From Corynebacterium vitaeruminis DSM 20294 (lineage in GTDB: Bacteria > Actinomycetota > Actinomycetes > Mycobacteriales > Mycobacteriaceae): a stretch of 64,000 nt of DNA. This document shows, one piece after another, positions 9,017 to 20,520 of this stretch. Numbering within the stretch: the first letter of the stretch is position 1; every line of letters begins with the position of its first letter. Below the pieces are notes generated by a model that saw only the letters and a list, made by a program, of their open reading frames with translations, had not been told where the DNA came from and did not search any database. A program made the translations under genes and the position numbers. The stretch spans positions 1,054,001 through 1,118,000 of the forward strand of contig NZ_CP004353.1 in NCBI RefSeq assembly GCF_000550805.1. Reading direction: 5' to 3'.

Positions 9017-9538
9017 TTAGGCGTTGCGCAGGGTGGCGGCCTTGAGGGAGTCGTAGGGCTCGGCGGAAACGACGGTCACGCTGATGACCTTGCCGTTCGG
9101 CGCGGTGTACTCGCGGGTCTCTCCCTCCTGGGCGCCGACGATGGCGGCGCCGAGCGGGGACTGCTCGGAGTAGGTCTCGAGGTCCTTGTTGTCCGACGCC
9201 GCGGCGCGGGTACCGATAAGGAAGGTCTCCTTGTCGGACTCGTCGCCGTTGTAGTAGACGTGGACGACGGAGCCGACGTGGGCCACGCCCTCGACGATGC
9301 CGGCGCGCTCGGTGGTGGAGTTGGCGAGGATCTCGGAGATCTGCTTGATGCGGGCCTCCTCCTGGTCCTGCATCTCGCGGGCGGCGTCGTAGCCAGCGTT
9401 CTCCTTGAGGTCGCCCTCCTCGCGGCGCTCGTTGATCTCGGCGGCGACGACGGGGCGGTGGGCGATGAGGGCGTTGAGCTCCTCCTCCAGCTTGGCCTTG
9501 GTCTCCGGGGTGATGTACTGCTTCTGGTTGTCAGCCAT
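9017..9538 (-). CDS. greA: Transcription elongation factor GreA
   Basis: 173 aa. The start is MADNQKQYITPETKAKLEEEL; the frame extends upstream but the RBS-proximal Met fits the family. The N-terminal coiled coil carries the acidic tip in RREEGDLKENAGYDAAREM, which enters the RNA polymerase secondary channel and stimulates cleavage of backtracked RNA. The C-terminal globular domain shows SEQSPLGAAIVGAQEGE. Divergent or convergent neighbours match Rv1080c in M. tuberculosis, with DUF4307 upstream and mca beyond. Confidence 0.96.
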   Translation of the reverse strand: MADNQKQYITPETKAKLEEELNALIAHRPVVAAEINERREEGDLKENAGYDAAREMQDQEEARIKQISEILANSTTERAGIVEGVAHVGSVVHVYYNGDESDKETFLIGTRAAASDNKDLETYSEQSPLGAAIVGAQEGETREYTAPNGKVISVTVVSAEPYDSLKAATLRNA

Positions 9539-9572
9539 AGTCAAACCTGCTCTCATCGGGTCGTAAAAAGTG

Positions 9573-9600
9573 GGCCCCGGCGAAGGACGCTGCCGGGGCC
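9573..9600 (-). terminator. Terminator between the DUF4307 gene and greA
   Basis: Perfect 9-bp arms GGCCCCGGC/GCCGGGGCC around a 10-base loop; read on the - strand it is followed by CACTTTTT. It would end the DUF4307 transcript just upstream of greA. Confidence 0.75.
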
Positions 9601-9632
9601 TAGAAAACTAACGGTCATACTAGCACAGGGGA

Positions 9633-10061
9633 CTAGGACGGAACCGAGAGGTAGAAGGGGAGGTCCTCGGAGCAGCCGTACACGTCGGCCGAGGCCGCGG
9701 GGACGGTGGTGGTGATGTCCACCTCGATGCGCTGGACCTTGTCCCCGCCCGCGGGGATGATGACCTCGCGGCGGCCGACCTCGTTCTTGTCGTAGTCGAC
9801 CGCCTTGACGATGCAGTAGGAAACGCGGTCGGTGTGCTTGCGGGTCACGTCTAGCCACTGGCGCATGATGGTGCCGCTGACCTGCTCGACGGTGGCGGTT
9901 TTTGCCGAGATGGTCTTGTTGACCTGGCTGTTGACGTACTTCACGCCCGCGACGATGAAGGCGATGACGATGACCACCGCGAAGATCGCGACCAGCTTCC
10001 CCGACCACGTCGACTGCGAGGATTCCTTGGCGTAGCGCTGGCGCTGAGACGGAGAGGTCAT
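9633..10061 (-). CDS. DUF4307 family membrane protein
   Basis: 142 aa. A short basic N-terminus (MTSPSQRQRYAKESSQ) precedes one membrane span (about residues 23-43, LVAIFAVVIVIAFIVAGVKY) and an extracytoplasmic domain containing VSGTIMRQWLDVTRKHTDRVSYC. This is the actinobacterial DUF4307 family, always near greA and mca. Function unknown; the mycothiol neighbourhood suggests, but does not prove, a redox or envelope role. Confidence 0.85.
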   Translation of the reverse strand: MTSPSQRQRYAKESSQSTWSGKLVAIFAVVIVIAFIVAGVKYVNSQVNKTISAKTATVEQVSGTIMRQWLDVTRKHTDRVSYCIVKAVDYDKNEVGRREVIIPAGGDKVQRIEVDITTTVPAASADVYGCSEDLPFYLSVPS

Positions 10062-10155
10062 GTTCGCTTCCCTAAATACTTCCACGTGCGGATACCAAGC
10101 AATCATCTTAGCGTAGCTACTATGGAGGGGATAACTGCGAGAGGATACTTCAACA

Positions 10156-11028
10156 ATGTCAGGACTTCGGCTGCTTGCCATCCACGCACACCCGGACGAC
10201 GAGTCGAGCAAGGGCGCCGCGACGATGGCGCGCTACTCCCACGAGGGCAACCGCGTCATGGTGCTCACCTGCACCGGCGGCGAGAGGGGAGACATCCTTA
10301 ACCCCGCCATGGACCGCCCCGGCGTCCTGGAGAACATTGGCGAGGTGCGCAAGGAGGAGATGGCCAAGGCCATCAAGGCGCTCGGCGTGGAGCACAAGTG
10401 GCTCGGCTACGTCGACTCGGGGCTGCCGGAGGGAGACCCGCTCCCGCCGCTGCCGGAGGGCTGCTTCGCGCTCGCCCCCAACGAGGAGGTCGTGCCCAAG
10501 ATCGTGGAGGTGATCCGCGAGTTCCAGCCCCACGTGATCATCACCTACGACGAAAACGGTGGCTACCCGCACCCGGATCACCTGAAGGTGCACGAGGTGT
10601 CCATGATCGCCTGGGACAAGGCCGGGGACGCGAGCTACCACCCGGAGGTGGGAAAGCCTTGGACCCCGTTGAAGCTCTACTACACCCACGGCTTCATCCG
10701 CCAGCGCCTGCAGATGTTCCACGACCTGCTCATCCAGCAGGGCAAGGAGAGCCCCTACGAGGACATGTTGGGCCGCTGGAAGGCCAACCAGGCCGATACG
10801 ATGGCGCGCGTGACCACGCAGATCTACGCCGAGCGCTACTTCGAGCAGCGCGACGAGGCGCTCAAGGCGCACGCCACGCAGATCGACCCGGCGGGCACCT
10901 TCTTCGCCACCCCGGTGGAGGTGCAGCGCCGCCTGTGGCCGACGGAGGAATTCGAGCTCGCGCGCACCCGGGTGGCCACCTCGCTGCCGGAGGATGACCT
11001 TTTCGCGGGCATCGACGCAGCGCGATAA
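10156..11028 (+). CDS. mca: Mycothiol S-conjugate amidase
   Basis: 290 aa. Zinc-binding motifs of the LmbE/MshB superfamily are clear: AIHAHPDDESSKG near residue 10 (His-x-x-Asp) and GGYPHPDHLKVHE near residue 140. Mca cleaves mycothiol conjugates to a mercapturic acid and GlcN-Ins, detoxifying electrophiles and drugs. It is distinguished from MshB by length pattern and by gene context: greA and DUF4307 lie divergent upstream, an Rv1083-like small membrane protein follows. The paralogue mshB lies at 58344-59219. Confidence 0.93.
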   Translation: MSGLRLLAIHAHPDDESSKGAATMARYSHEGNRVMVLTCTGGERGDILNPAMDRPGVLENIGEVRKEEMAKAIKALGVEHKWLGYVDSGLPEGDPLPPLPEGCFALAPNEEVVPKIVEVIREFQPHVIITYDENGGYPHPDHLKVHEVSMIAWDKAGDASYHPEVGKPWTPLKLYYTHGFIRQRLQMFHDLLIQQGKESPYEDMLGRWKANQADTMARVTTQIYAERYFEQRDEALKAHATQIDPAGTFFATPVEVQRRLWPTEEFELARTRVATSLPEDDLFAGIDAAR

Positions 11029-11063
11029 TATTAACCGGGTAAAGCAAACACGTGGAGGATTTG

Positions 11064-11354
11064 ATGCAGGTATCGAACTTGGCCTACGGCACCGTCATGT
11101 TCCTGGCGCAGAAGGACATCGGCCCCGAGGGGTCGGAATTTGGTAAGGCCTCGCCGATCGGCTGGCTCGTGCTGGTCGCGCTCGTCGTCGTGGTGCTCAT
11201 CCTGGGGTGGGCGTTCCACCGCCGCTACAGCCGGCTCAACCGCCGCCGCATGTTCGCGGAGGCCCACGGAATCGACCTCTTCGACGAGGAGACCCTGGAC
11301 AAGGCGATGGCCGAGGCGGGCGTTTTGGATCAGCGCAAGAAGCTCTGGATCTAA
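11064..11354 (+). CDS. Small membrane protein, Rv1083-like
   Basis: 96 aa. One membrane span (about residues 32-50, IGWLVLVALVVVVLILGWAF) is followed by a basic stretch (HRRYSRLNRRR) and an acidic tail. ATG 11064 has GGAGG just upstream; GTG 11052 is an alternative. The gene lies between mca and uppS as in mycobacteria. No function is known. Confidence 0.72.
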   Translation: MQVSNLAYGTVMFLAQKDIGPEGSEFGKASPIGWLVLVALVVVVLILGWAFHRRYSRLNRRRMFAEAHGIDLFDEETLDKAMAEAGVLDQRKKLWI

Positions 11355-11363
11355 GGGCGGCGC

Positions 11364-12158
11364 ATGGCAGGAATCACGAAGAAGGTGAAAGGCCTCATCA
11401 AGGAGGCCGCGTATCCCTTCTACGAGCGTCGACTCCTCGAGGAGATCGGCCACCTGCGCCAGCCCAGCCACGTCGCGGTCATGTGCGACGGCAACCGGCG
11501 CTGGGCGAGGGAGGCGGGGTTCGCCGACGTCACCCACGGGCACCGGGTGGGGGCGAAGAAGATCGGCGAGTTCGTGCGCTGGTGCGCGCCGACCGACGTC
11601 GAGCTCATCACCGTCTACCTGCTGTCCACGGAGAACCTCGGGCGCTCGAGCGACGAGCTCCAGCTGCTGTTCGACATCATCGCCGACGTCGTCGACGAGC
11701 TCTCCACGGCGGAGACCAACTGTCGGCTCCGGCTGGTCGGGCACCTCGACCTGCTCCCGGATGACTTCCGCCAGCGCCTCGAGCAGGCGGCCGCGCACAC
11801 CGACGGCCACACCGGCGTGGAGGTCAACATCGCGGTCGGCTACGGCGGCCGTCAGGAGATCGTCGACGCGGTGCGCGAGCTCATCGACGCCGAGCTGGGG
11901 CGCGGCACGAAGGCGGAGGAGCTGGCGGGAAAGATCACGGTGCAGTCGATCAGCGAGCACCTTTATACCTCCGGCCAGCCCGACCCGGACCTTGTGATCA
12001 GGACCTCAGGCGAGCAGCGGCTTTCGGGTTTCCTCTTGTGGCAATCGGCGTACTCTGAAATCTGGTTTACCGATACATATTGGCCAGCATTCAGGAGGCT
12101 CGACTTCCTGCGTGCCATGCGCGACTACTCGAAGCGCAATCGTAGATTTGGGAAGTAA
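11364..12158 (+). CDS. uppS: Short-chain cis-prenyl (isoprenyl) transferase
   Basis: 264 aa. UppS-family signatures are the catalytic-Asp motif MCDGNRRWAREAG near residue 40, ITVYLLSTENLGRS, and the C-terminal PDLVIRTSGEQRLSGFLLW ending in EIWFTDTYWPAFR. The family condenses isopentenyl diphosphate in cis onto an allylic primer. By position, beside mca as Rv1086, the product is probably Z,E-farnesyl diphosphate feeding decaprenyl phosphate synthesis; the chain length is inferred. Nine bases separate it from the preceding gene and two from the next, indicating an operon. Confidence 0.9.
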   Translation: MAGITKKVKGLIKEAAYPFYERRLLEEIGHLRQPSHVAVMCDGNRRWAREAGFADVTHGHRVGAKKIGEFVRWCAPTDVELITVYLLSTENLGRSSDELQLLFDIIADVVDELSTAETNCRLRLVGHLDLLPDDFRQRLEQAAAHTDGHTGVEVNIAVGYGGRQEIVDAVRELIDAELGRGTKAEELAGKITVQSISEHLYTSGQPDPDLVIRTSGEQRLSGFLLWQSAYSEIWFTDTYWPAFRRLDFLRAMRDYSKRNRRFGK

Positions 12159-12159
12159 G

Positions 12160-12642
12160 ATGCACATTCGCTATCGCTCCGAATACGGATCCACCAAGCA
12201 ATACGCGGAGGAGCTCGCCCGCCTGGCGGGAACCACCGCCGAGGATCTCGACGTCGAGGTTCCCGATGACGGCCAGCCCGTGGTGTACATGTCCTTCGTC
12301 CACGGCCCGGTCCACCCGGCCGCCAGCAAGGCGTCGGAAAGCAAAAATGCCAAGGTAGCGGTGGTGACGGTGGGCATGTCGCCGCTGGACGAGGCGATCA
12401 AGGCCGACCACACCGGCGACATGGTTCCGGCGAGCGTCAAGCGCTTCTACCTGCCCGGGCGGCTGGAGTACTCGCGCATCTCGGCCGCGCACAAGGCGAC
12501 GCTCGCGACGCTGGTGTCGGCGCTGCGGCTCAAGCCGCGCAAGACCGCCGTCGACCGCAACCTCATCGATACCTACGGCAAGGACACCGACCGCGTGGAC
12601 TTCTCGCTGCTGACCCCGATCCTGGAGTGGGGCCAGAGCTAG
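12160..12642 (+). CDS. Flavodoxin-domain protein
   Basis: 160 aa. The N-terminus [20 protein letters not shown] is the FMN phosphate-binding loop of flavodoxin-like proteins (Ser/Thr-rich after beta 1), and [14 protein letters not shown] is a likely second FMN loop. It resembles the HemG/menaquinone-linked protoporphyrinogen oxidase group more than electron-carrier flavodoxins, but the substrate cannot be told. It starts two bases after the uppS stop. Its end overlaps the convergent coaA gene by four bases. One copy of the 13-mer repeat lies within it (12330-12342). Confidence 0.75.
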   Translation: MHIRYRSEYGSTKQYAEELARLAGTTAEDLDVEVPDDGQPVVYMSFVHGPVHPAASKASESKNAKVAVVTVGMSPLDEAIKADHTGDMVPASVKRFYLPGRLEYSRISAAHKATLATLVSALRLKPRKTAVDRNLIDTYGKDTDRVDFSLLTPILEWGQS

Positions 12643-13565
12643 ATTTTGCGCATCCGCACCCTCTTTACTGAGTGATCGGCGCCCTTGGCTAGGACCAGGG
12701 ACGCCCGCACCCTGGTGGGGAGGATGTTTTCTACCAGGTTGGGCAGGTTGATTGTCTGCCAGATCATGCGCGCCTCGTCGACGGCGTCGTCGTCGGGCAG
12801 CTCGGCGTAGTGGGAGAAGTGGGCGCCGGGCGCGCGGAAGGCGGAGGTTCGCAGCTGCAGGAAGCGCTCGATGTACCAGCGCTCGATGTCCTCGGTCTTC
12901 GCGTCGACATAGACGGAAAAGTCAAACAGATCGGAAATGACCAGGGTGGGGCCGGTCTGGAGGACGTTGAGGCCCTCGACGATGAGGATGTCGGGGCGGT
13001 TGACCGTGATGACCTGGTCGGGGACGCGGTCGTAGAGGGTGTGCGAGTAGACTGGCGCAATGACGTTGGACTTGCCGGACTTGACGTCGGTGACGAACCG
13101 AAGGAGTGAGCGCTGGTCGTAGCTTTCGGGATATCCCTTGCGGCTCATGATGCCCTTGGCGTTGAGCTCGGCGGCGGGCAAGAGAAAGCCGTCGGTGGTG
13201 ACCAGATCCACCCGCGGGTGGGTGTCCCAGCGTTGGAGCAGCACCTGGAGCAGTCGGGCGGTGGTGGACTTGCCCACGGCCACGGATCCCGCGACCCCGA
13301 TGACGAAGGGGATGTGGGAGATCTTGTCACCCAGGAAGGTCTCGGTCGCTGCGGTCAGCTCCTGGCGAGCCTGGACCTGGAGGTGGATGAGTCGCGAGAG
13401 TGGGAGGTAGACCTCGGCGACCTCTTCGAGGTCGATGTTCTCGCCGATACCGCGCAGCGCCACGACCTCTTCTTCGGTGAGGACCTGCGGCATGGACTGC
13501 CTAAGTTGGCGCCAGCTTTCCCTGTCGAAGTCAAGGTACGGGCTGGAATCATTGGGGCGCGCCAT
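12639..13565 (-). CDS. coaA: Type I pantothenate kinase
   Basis: 308 aa. The P-loop is [17 protein letters not shown] around residue 92; other CoaA features are [26 protein letters not shown] and the [14 protein letters not shown] substrate loop. It phosphorylates pantothenate, the first step of coenzyme A synthesis, and is CoA-inhibited in the family. Divergent from glyA with a 145-base shared upstream region, as in C. glutamicum. Confidence 0.96.
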   Translation of the reverse strand: MARPNDSSPYLDFDRESWRQLRQSMPQVLTEEEVVALRGIGENIDLEEVAEVYLPLSRLIHLQVQARQELTAATETFLGDKISHIPFVIGVAGSVAVGKSTTARLLQVLLQRWDTHPRVDLVTTDGFLLPAAELNAKGIMSRKGYPESYDQRSLLRFVTDVKSGKSNVIAPVYSHTLYDRVPDQVITVNRPDILIVEGLNVLQTGPTLVISDLFDFSVYVDAKTEDIERWYIERFLQLRTSAFRAPGAHFSHYAELPDDDAVDEARMIWQTINLPNLVENILPTRVRASLVLAKGADHSVKRVRMRKI

Positions 13566-13710
13566 AACATCTATTGTGCATGTCGGCGAGTGGGGGAGAC
13601 AAACTACCCCCTCTAGCCGTGTGGGTTTTCTCAGGGCGTCGGCTAAACTAGGTGCGAATGCCTCCTAGGCTTCATGGACGAAAAACGATGAAAGGTGCAT
13701 TGGCTACGCC

Positions 13711-15000
13711 ATGACAAATGACATCCGCAACCAGCCGCTGGCAGAGCTGGACCCCGAGGTCGCAGACGCCATCGCCGGCGAGCTTGACCGTCAGCGCTCC
13801 ACCCTGGAAATGATCGCCTCCGAGAACTTCGTTCCGCGCGCGGTTCTCCAGGCTCAGGGCTCCGTCTTCACCAACAAGTACGCTGAAGGCTACCCGGGCC
13901 GCCGCTACTACGGTGGCTGCGAGAACGCCGACATCGTCGAGGATCTCGCCCGCAACCGCGCCAAGGAGCTGTTCGGTGCGGAGTTCGCCAACGTCCAGCC
14001 CCACGCGGGTGCGCAGGCCAACGCCGCCGTGCTCATGGCGCTGGCCAACCCGGGCGAGAAGATCATGGGCCTGTCCCTGGCCCACGGCGGTCACCTCACC
14101 CACGGCATGCACCTGAACTTCTCCGGCAAGCTGTACGAGGTCGCGGCCTACGAGGTCGAGCCGGATACCTTCCGCATTGATATGGACAAGCTGCGCGAGC
14201 AGGCGCTGCGCGAGAAGCCGCAGGTCATCATCGGCGGCTGGTCCGCCTACCCGCGCACCCTCGACTTCGAGGCGTTCCGCTCCATCGCGGACGAGGTCGG
14301 CGCGAAGCTGTGGGTCGACATGGCGCACTTCGCGGGCCTCGTGGCCGCCGGCCTGCACCCGTCGCCGGTTCCCTATGCCGACGTCGTGTCCACCACCGTC
14401 CACAAGACCCTGGGCGGCCCCCGCTCCGGCATGATCCTGGCCAAGCAGGAGTGGGCGAAGAAGCTCAACTCCGCCGTCTTCCCCGGCCAGCAGGGCGGCC
14501 CGCTCATGCACGCCATCGCGGGCAAGGCCGTCGCGCTGAAGATCGCCGGCACCCCTGAGTTCAAGGAGCGCCAGGAGCGCACCATCGAGGGCGCGAAGAT
14601 CCTCGCCGAGCGCCTCACCGCCGCGGACGCCAAGGCAGCCGGCGTCGACGTCCTCACCGGCGGAACCGACGTGCACCTGGTCCTGGCGGACCTGCGCAAC
14701 TCCGAGATGGACGGCCAGCAGGCCGAGAACCTCCTGCACGAGGTCGGCATCACGGTCAACCGCAACGCCGTGCCCTTCGACCCGCGCCCGCCGATGGTCA
14801 CCTCCGGTCTGCGCATCGGCACCCCGGCGCTGGCCACCCGCGGCTTCGATGCCGCAGGCTTCACCGAGGTCGCCGACATCATCGCCACAGCGCTGATCAA
14901 CGGCAAGGCCGCCGACGTCGAGGCGCTGCGCGCCCGCGTGACCAAGCTCGCCGAGCAGTACCCGCTCTACGAGGGCCTCGAGGAGTGGAAGCTCGCCTAA
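13711..15000 (+). CDS. glyA: Serine hydroxymethyltransferase
   Basis: 429 aa, full length. Features include [31 protein letters not shown], and the PLP lysine in [14 protein letters not shown] near residue 233. It is a PLP enzyme interconverting serine and glycine with tetrahydrofolate, the main one-carbon source. A possible promoter -10 (TAAACT) lies near 13645. A strong bidirectional terminator follows at 15011-15047. Confidence 0.97.
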   Translation: MTNDIRNQPLAELDPEVADAIAGELDRQRSTLEMIASENFVPRAVLQAQGSVFTNKYAEGYPGRRYYGGCENADIVEDLARNRAKELFGAEFANVQPHAGAQANAAVLMALANPGEKIMGLSLAHGGHLTHGMHLNFSGKLYEVAAYEVEPDTFRIDMDKLREQALREKPQVIIGGWSAYPRTLDFEAFRSIADEVGAKLWVDMAHFAGLVAAGLHPSPVPYADVVSTTVHKTLGGPRSGMILAKQEWAKKLNSAVFPGQQGGPLMHAIAGKAVALKIAGTPEFKERQERTIEGAKILAERLTAADAKAAGVDVLTGGTDVHLVLADLRNSEMDGQQAENLLHEVGITVNRNAVPFDPRPPMVTSGLRIGTPALATRGFDAAGFTEVADIIATALINGKAADVEALRARVTKLAEQYPLYEGLEEWKLA

Positions 15001-15010
15001 GGAGCGCACA

Positions 15011-15047
15011 AAAAATTCCCTAGCCAGCGCGGCGAGGGAATTTTTTT
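15011..15047. terminator. Bidirectional terminator between glyA and the DHA2 transporter
   Basis: Stem AAATTCCCT/AGGGAATTT with A tract before and T7 after, so T tails exist in both directions. It separates convergent glyA (+) and the MFS gene (-). Confidence 0.85.
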
Positions 15048-15053
15048 ATGAGC

Positions 15054-17352
<2,299 letters not shown>

Positions 17353-17374
17353 GAATGGAACGATACACCCAATT

Positions 17375-17406
17375 TTTCACCGCGTGCAAAAATGCATTGA
17401 GTGAAA
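17375..17406. promoter_or_regulatory. Nested palindrome, probable TetR operator
   Basis: TTTCAC-4-TGCA-AAAA-TGCA-4-GTGAAA: two sets of arms share exactly the same centre (17390.5). It lies 22 bases upstream of the tetR start and in the region shared with the divergent MHS transporter, so it could control both. Confidence 0.55.
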
Positions 17407-17518
17407 TTGTGCACCGCCCCGGGGTGGTGTGTGATACGTCACCTTTGGGGCGGTGTGAGGGTGCTGAATCGTGGCAGGTACAGTCAGGAGAAAACTCAGG
17501 ATCGCCCATGGAGGACGC

Positions 17519-18784
17519 ATGGAACTCACCACTGGCCAGCAACGCCGCGCGGCGCTCGGATCGTTTGTCGGGGCGGTGGTTGAGTGGTACGACTTCCTGC
17601 TCTACGGTCTGGTGGCGGCCCTCGTCCTCAATAGCCAGTTCTTCCCGGGCCTCTCCCCGGCCGTGGGCACGCTCTCGGCCTTCGCGACGGTGGGGGTTGG
17701 GTTCCTGTTCCGCCCGATGGGCGGCGCCGTGTTCGGCCACTTCGGCGACAAGTTGGGGCCCAAGCGGGTGCTCACTTGGACGATGACCCTCATGGGCATC
17801 GCCACCGTGGCGATCGGGGTGCTGCCCACCTTCGGCCAGGTCGGCCTGTGGGCACCCCTCCTGCTCACGGCGTGCCGCGCGCTGCAGGGCTTCGCCGTGG
17901 GCGGGGAGTGGGGCGGCGCCGCGCTGCTGGCGGTGCGGGCCGCGCCGAAGGACCGGCAGGCCTTCTTCTCATCGGGCGTGCAGGTGGGCTACTCGGTGGG
18001 CCTGCTTCTGTCCACGGGTGCCGTGACCGTGATGAACCTCGTGTGCACCGACGAGCAGTTCCTGCGCTGGGGATGGCGGGTGCCGTTCCTCGTCTCCGCG
18101 GTGCTCATCGCCTTCGGCCTGTGGGTGCGCCTGGGTGTGGTGGAGATGCGCCCAGAGGACGACGTCATGCGCCCCAAGCGGAGGTTGCCGTTCATCGAGG
18201 CGATCGCCGCCCACCCGACGGCGTTCTTCGCCATCATCGGCGTGCGCTTGGCCGAGATGTTCTCCATGTACATCGTCACCACCTTCGGTCTGGCCTACTC
18301 GGTGCAGCACTTCGGGTGGGATAGGCAGTTCTTCCTCAACATCTCGCTCGTGCTTGGCGTGCTCGGCATCTTCTCGATCCCGGCGTTTGCCTACCTCTCG
18401 GACCGCGTGGGGCGCAAGCCGGTCTACGTGACCGGCGCCCTGGTCGTCGCGGCGGCGACCTGGCCGTTCTTTAAGGCGCTGGAGTCCGGCAACGTGGTGC
18501 TCACCGCGGCCTTCGCCGTGCTGATCGTGAGCGTCGGCCACGACATGGTGGTCTCGGTCCAGCAGCCGATGATCACCAAGATGTTCGGCAAGGCGCACCA
18601 GTACTCGGGCGCGGGGCTGGGCTACCAGGTCGCGGCGGTATTCGCCGGCGGGTTCACGCCGTTCATCGCGCAGTGGATTGTGGCACGCACCGACGGCGCG
18701 TGGCAGGGGGTCGCCTGGTACCTCATCGCCGGCGCCGTGATCTCGGCGCTGACGGTGGGCGTGCTGATGCGAAAGGCGGACTAG
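17519..18784 (+). CDS. MHS-family MFS metabolite:H+ symporter
   Basis: 421 aa, 12 spans. The start RRAALGSFVGAVVEWYDFLLYG is the hallmark of the metabolite:H+ symporter group (ShiA, KgtP, ProP), followed by VGVGFLFRPMGGAVFGHFGD and RALQGFAVGGEWGGAALL. Substrates in the group are organic acids, betaines or shikimate; which one here is unknown. ATG 17519 follows GGAGG at 17510. Divergent from the TetR gene. Confidence 0.87.
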   Translation: MELTTGQQRRAALGSFVGAVVEWYDFLLYGLVAALVLNSQFFPGLSPAVGTLSAFATVGVGFLFRPMGGAVFGHFGDKLGPKRVLTWTMTLMGIATVAIGVLPTFGQVGLWAPLLLTACRALQGFAVGGEWGGAALLAVRAAPKDRQAFFSSGVQVGYSVGLLLSTGAVTVMNLVCTDEQFLRWGWRVPFLVSAVLIAFGLWVRLGVVEMRPEDDVMRPKRRLPFIEAIAAHPTAFFAIIGVRLAEMFSMYIVTTFGLAYSVQHFGWDRQFFLNISLVLGVLGIFSIPAFAYLSDRVGRKPVYVTGALVVAAATWPFFKALESGNVVLTAAFAVLIVSVGHDMVVSVQQPMITKMFGKAHQYSGAGLGYQVAAVFAGGFTPFIAQWIVARTDGAWQGVAWYLIAGAVISALTVGVLMRKAD

Positions 18785-19143
18785 CTCTTCTCCGCGCGGC
18801 CCTCGGCCATCGCGGTGCGGGCGGCGCGCAGCCACTCGGGCTGGTCGGCTAGGAGCGCCTTGATCTCGGCGGTGGTCAGCGGGCGGTCGTAGTCGTTGCG
18901 CTTGAGAGCGGCGATGGTGATGCCGAGCTTCTGCGCCACCACCGGGCGCGGGTGCGGCCCGTTGCGGCGCAGCTCAGCCAGCCACTCCGGCGGGTTGGTC
19001 TGCAGCTCGACGAACTGCTCGTGGGTCAGCGCGGTGGCCTGGAACTCCTCTGGCGTGGCCGAAAGGTAAATTCCCAGCTTCTTTGCCGCCGTCTGCGGCT
19101 TCATGGCGGTGCCGGACGGCTTAACTACAGATTCTTCATTCAC
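18781..19143 (-). CDS. DUF5997 family protein
   Basis: 120 aa soluble protein with the family features MKPQTAAKKLGIYLSATPEEF and LTHEQFVELQTNPPEWLAEL, then RPVVAQKLGITIAALKRND, which resembles a small helix-turn-helix. Divergent, 24 bases away, is a LysR effector-domain protein, and this pairing is common in Corynebacteriales. Function unknown; a DNA-binding partner for the effector-domain protein is a guess. Confidence 0.78.
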   Translation of the reverse strand: MNEESVVKPSGTAMKPQTAAKKLGIYLSATPEEFQATALTHEQFVELQTNPPEWLAELRRNGPHPRPVVAQKLGITIAALKRNDYDRPLTTAEIKALLADQPEWLRAARTAMAEGRAEKS

Positions 19144-19167
19144 GGCTACAACGGTAGCATTGACCGC

Positions 19168-19809
19168 ATGCTTAACTTAAGTTTTGTCACCGGCACGGAA
19201 CCCGGGAAGTGGTTCGACCGATACCGCGACCGCACCGGCCACGGGCTGGCCGAGCGCAATTCCGACGACCCGATGGCGGAGCTTCTAGGCGGGGAGGCGG
19301 ACCTGGTGCTAGTGCGGCTCCCCGACGAGCGGGTGGACACCGAGCGCCTCCACGTCGTGCGGCTCTACGAGGAGGCCACCGGCATCGCCGTGCCGAAGGA
19401 CCATACGCTCACGCTTGTCGACGCCGTCGGCGAGGAAGACCTCGAGGGAGAGATGGTGCTCTACCGGTGGACCGGGGGGCTGGTGGATATCGCCGCGGTG
19501 CGCGGGCACCTGCAGGTGGTCGCGGCCAACGTCGGCCTGGTCATCGCGCCGCGGCCGCTGCTGAAGGTGCTCAGCGGCAAGCAGATCGAGGTCCGTGGCT
19601 TCGAGGGGGAGGCGGCCAGGAGCGGGATCGCGCTGGTATGGGACAAGGACCAGGATTCGGAGGCGATCCAGGACTTCGTGGGGATCGCGAAGGGGAGAAC
19701 GGTTCATTCCTCGCGGCAATCGGCACCGAAAAAGGCGGCAAAGAAAAAGCCGGTGGCAAGGAAGTCGGGCGCGAAGCGAGCGGAGAAGCCCCGCCGTAGG
19801 CGTCGATAA
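19168..19809 (+). CDS. LysR-type substrate-binding domain protein lacking HTH, with basic tail
   Basis: 213 aa. Residues ~1-170 look like a LysR periplasmic-binding-like effector domain (LSFVTGTEPGKWFDRYRDR, ADLVLVRLPDER, VGLVIAPRPLLKVL). The usual N-terminal winged helix is absent. The C-terminus is a Lys/Arg-rich tail (PKKAAKKKPVARKSGAKRAE, then PRRRRR) resembling histone-like DNA-binding tails. Divergent from DUF5997. A 13-mer repeat overlaps the stop codon. Confidence 0.75.
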   Translation: MLNLSFVTGTEPGKWFDRYRDRTGHGLAERNSDDPMAELLGGEADLVLVRLPDERVDTERLHVVRLYEEATGIAVPKDHTLTLVDAVGEEDLEGEMVLYRWTGGLVDIAAVRGHLQVVAANVGLVIAPRPLLKVLSGKQIEVRGFEGEAARSGIALVWDKDQDSEAIQDFVGIAKGRTVHSSRQSAPKKAAKKKPVARKSGAKRAEKPRRRRR

Positions 19810-19862
19810 GCGAGCGAAAAAGAAATTGCACGGCCAGCGAAGTTCCGGAACAATCTTTAGGT

Positions 19863-20417
19863 ATGTCATCCAAAGGATTTGTAATTCGCCCGCTGAGGCG
19901 AACCGATTTCGGGCAGGTGCAGCAGATCTATCTGCAGGGTCTGGCCACCGGGCACGCGACCTACGAGGGGGAGGCCCCGAGCTGGGAGAAGTTCACCCGC
20001 GTCAAGCTCGAGGGGACCATGTTCGTGGCGGTCGAGGAGGACGATGACTCCGCGGTACTCGGTTGGGTGACGGCGGCCCCGGCGTCCTCGCGCAGCGTGT
20101 TCCACGGCGTGGTGGAGGACTCGATCTACATTCACCAGGATGCGCAGGGGCGCGGGGTCGCGGGGGCCCTGCTGGACAAGCTCATCGAGGTGTGCCAGGA
20201 CATGGGCAAGTGGGCGATCCACTCGTGGATCTTCCCGGAGAACGAGGGCTCGGCGAAGCTGCACGCCTCGCGCGGATTCGAGAAGGTGGGGACGTTCAGC
20301 CACCTCGCGAAGATGACCTACGGAGAGATGGCCGGCCAGTGGCGCGACACGGACGTGTGGGAGAAGCTGCTACCCAAGCCGGAGATCGACGACGAGACGG
20401 CGCTGGGTAACGTTTAG
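19863..20417 (+). CDS. GNAT N-acetyltransferase, phosphinothricin-acetyltransferase-like
   Basis: 184 aa. GNAT fold features are FVIRPLRRTDFGQVQQIYLQ at the start, SIYIHQDAQGRGVAGALLDKL (acetyl-CoA pyrophosphate loop Q-x-x-G-x-G/A) and ENEGSAKLHASRGFEKVG. These fit the Pat/Bar-type subgroup acting on phosphinothricin or methionine sulfoximine; the real substrate is unknown. It stands 53 bases after the LysR-like gene. Confidence 0.8.
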   Translation: MSSKGFVIRPLRRTDFGQVQQIYLQGLATGHATYEGEAPSWEKFTRVKLEGTMFVAVEEDDDSAVLGWVTAAPASSRSVFHGVVEDSIYIHQDAQGRGVAGALLDKLIEVCQDMGKWAIHSWIFPENEGSAKLHASRGFEKVGTFSHLAKMTYGEMAGQWRDTDVWEKLLPKPEIDDETALGNV

Positions 20418-20520
20418 GCATCAATACCTTAAGATTTTTAAGGAAAGCTTGAATGGCTCTTCACGGCCGTTAGGGTTGGGGGTGTTCGCTTGTTGTTCGA
20501 CGTTCCGAAGGGACACTCCA

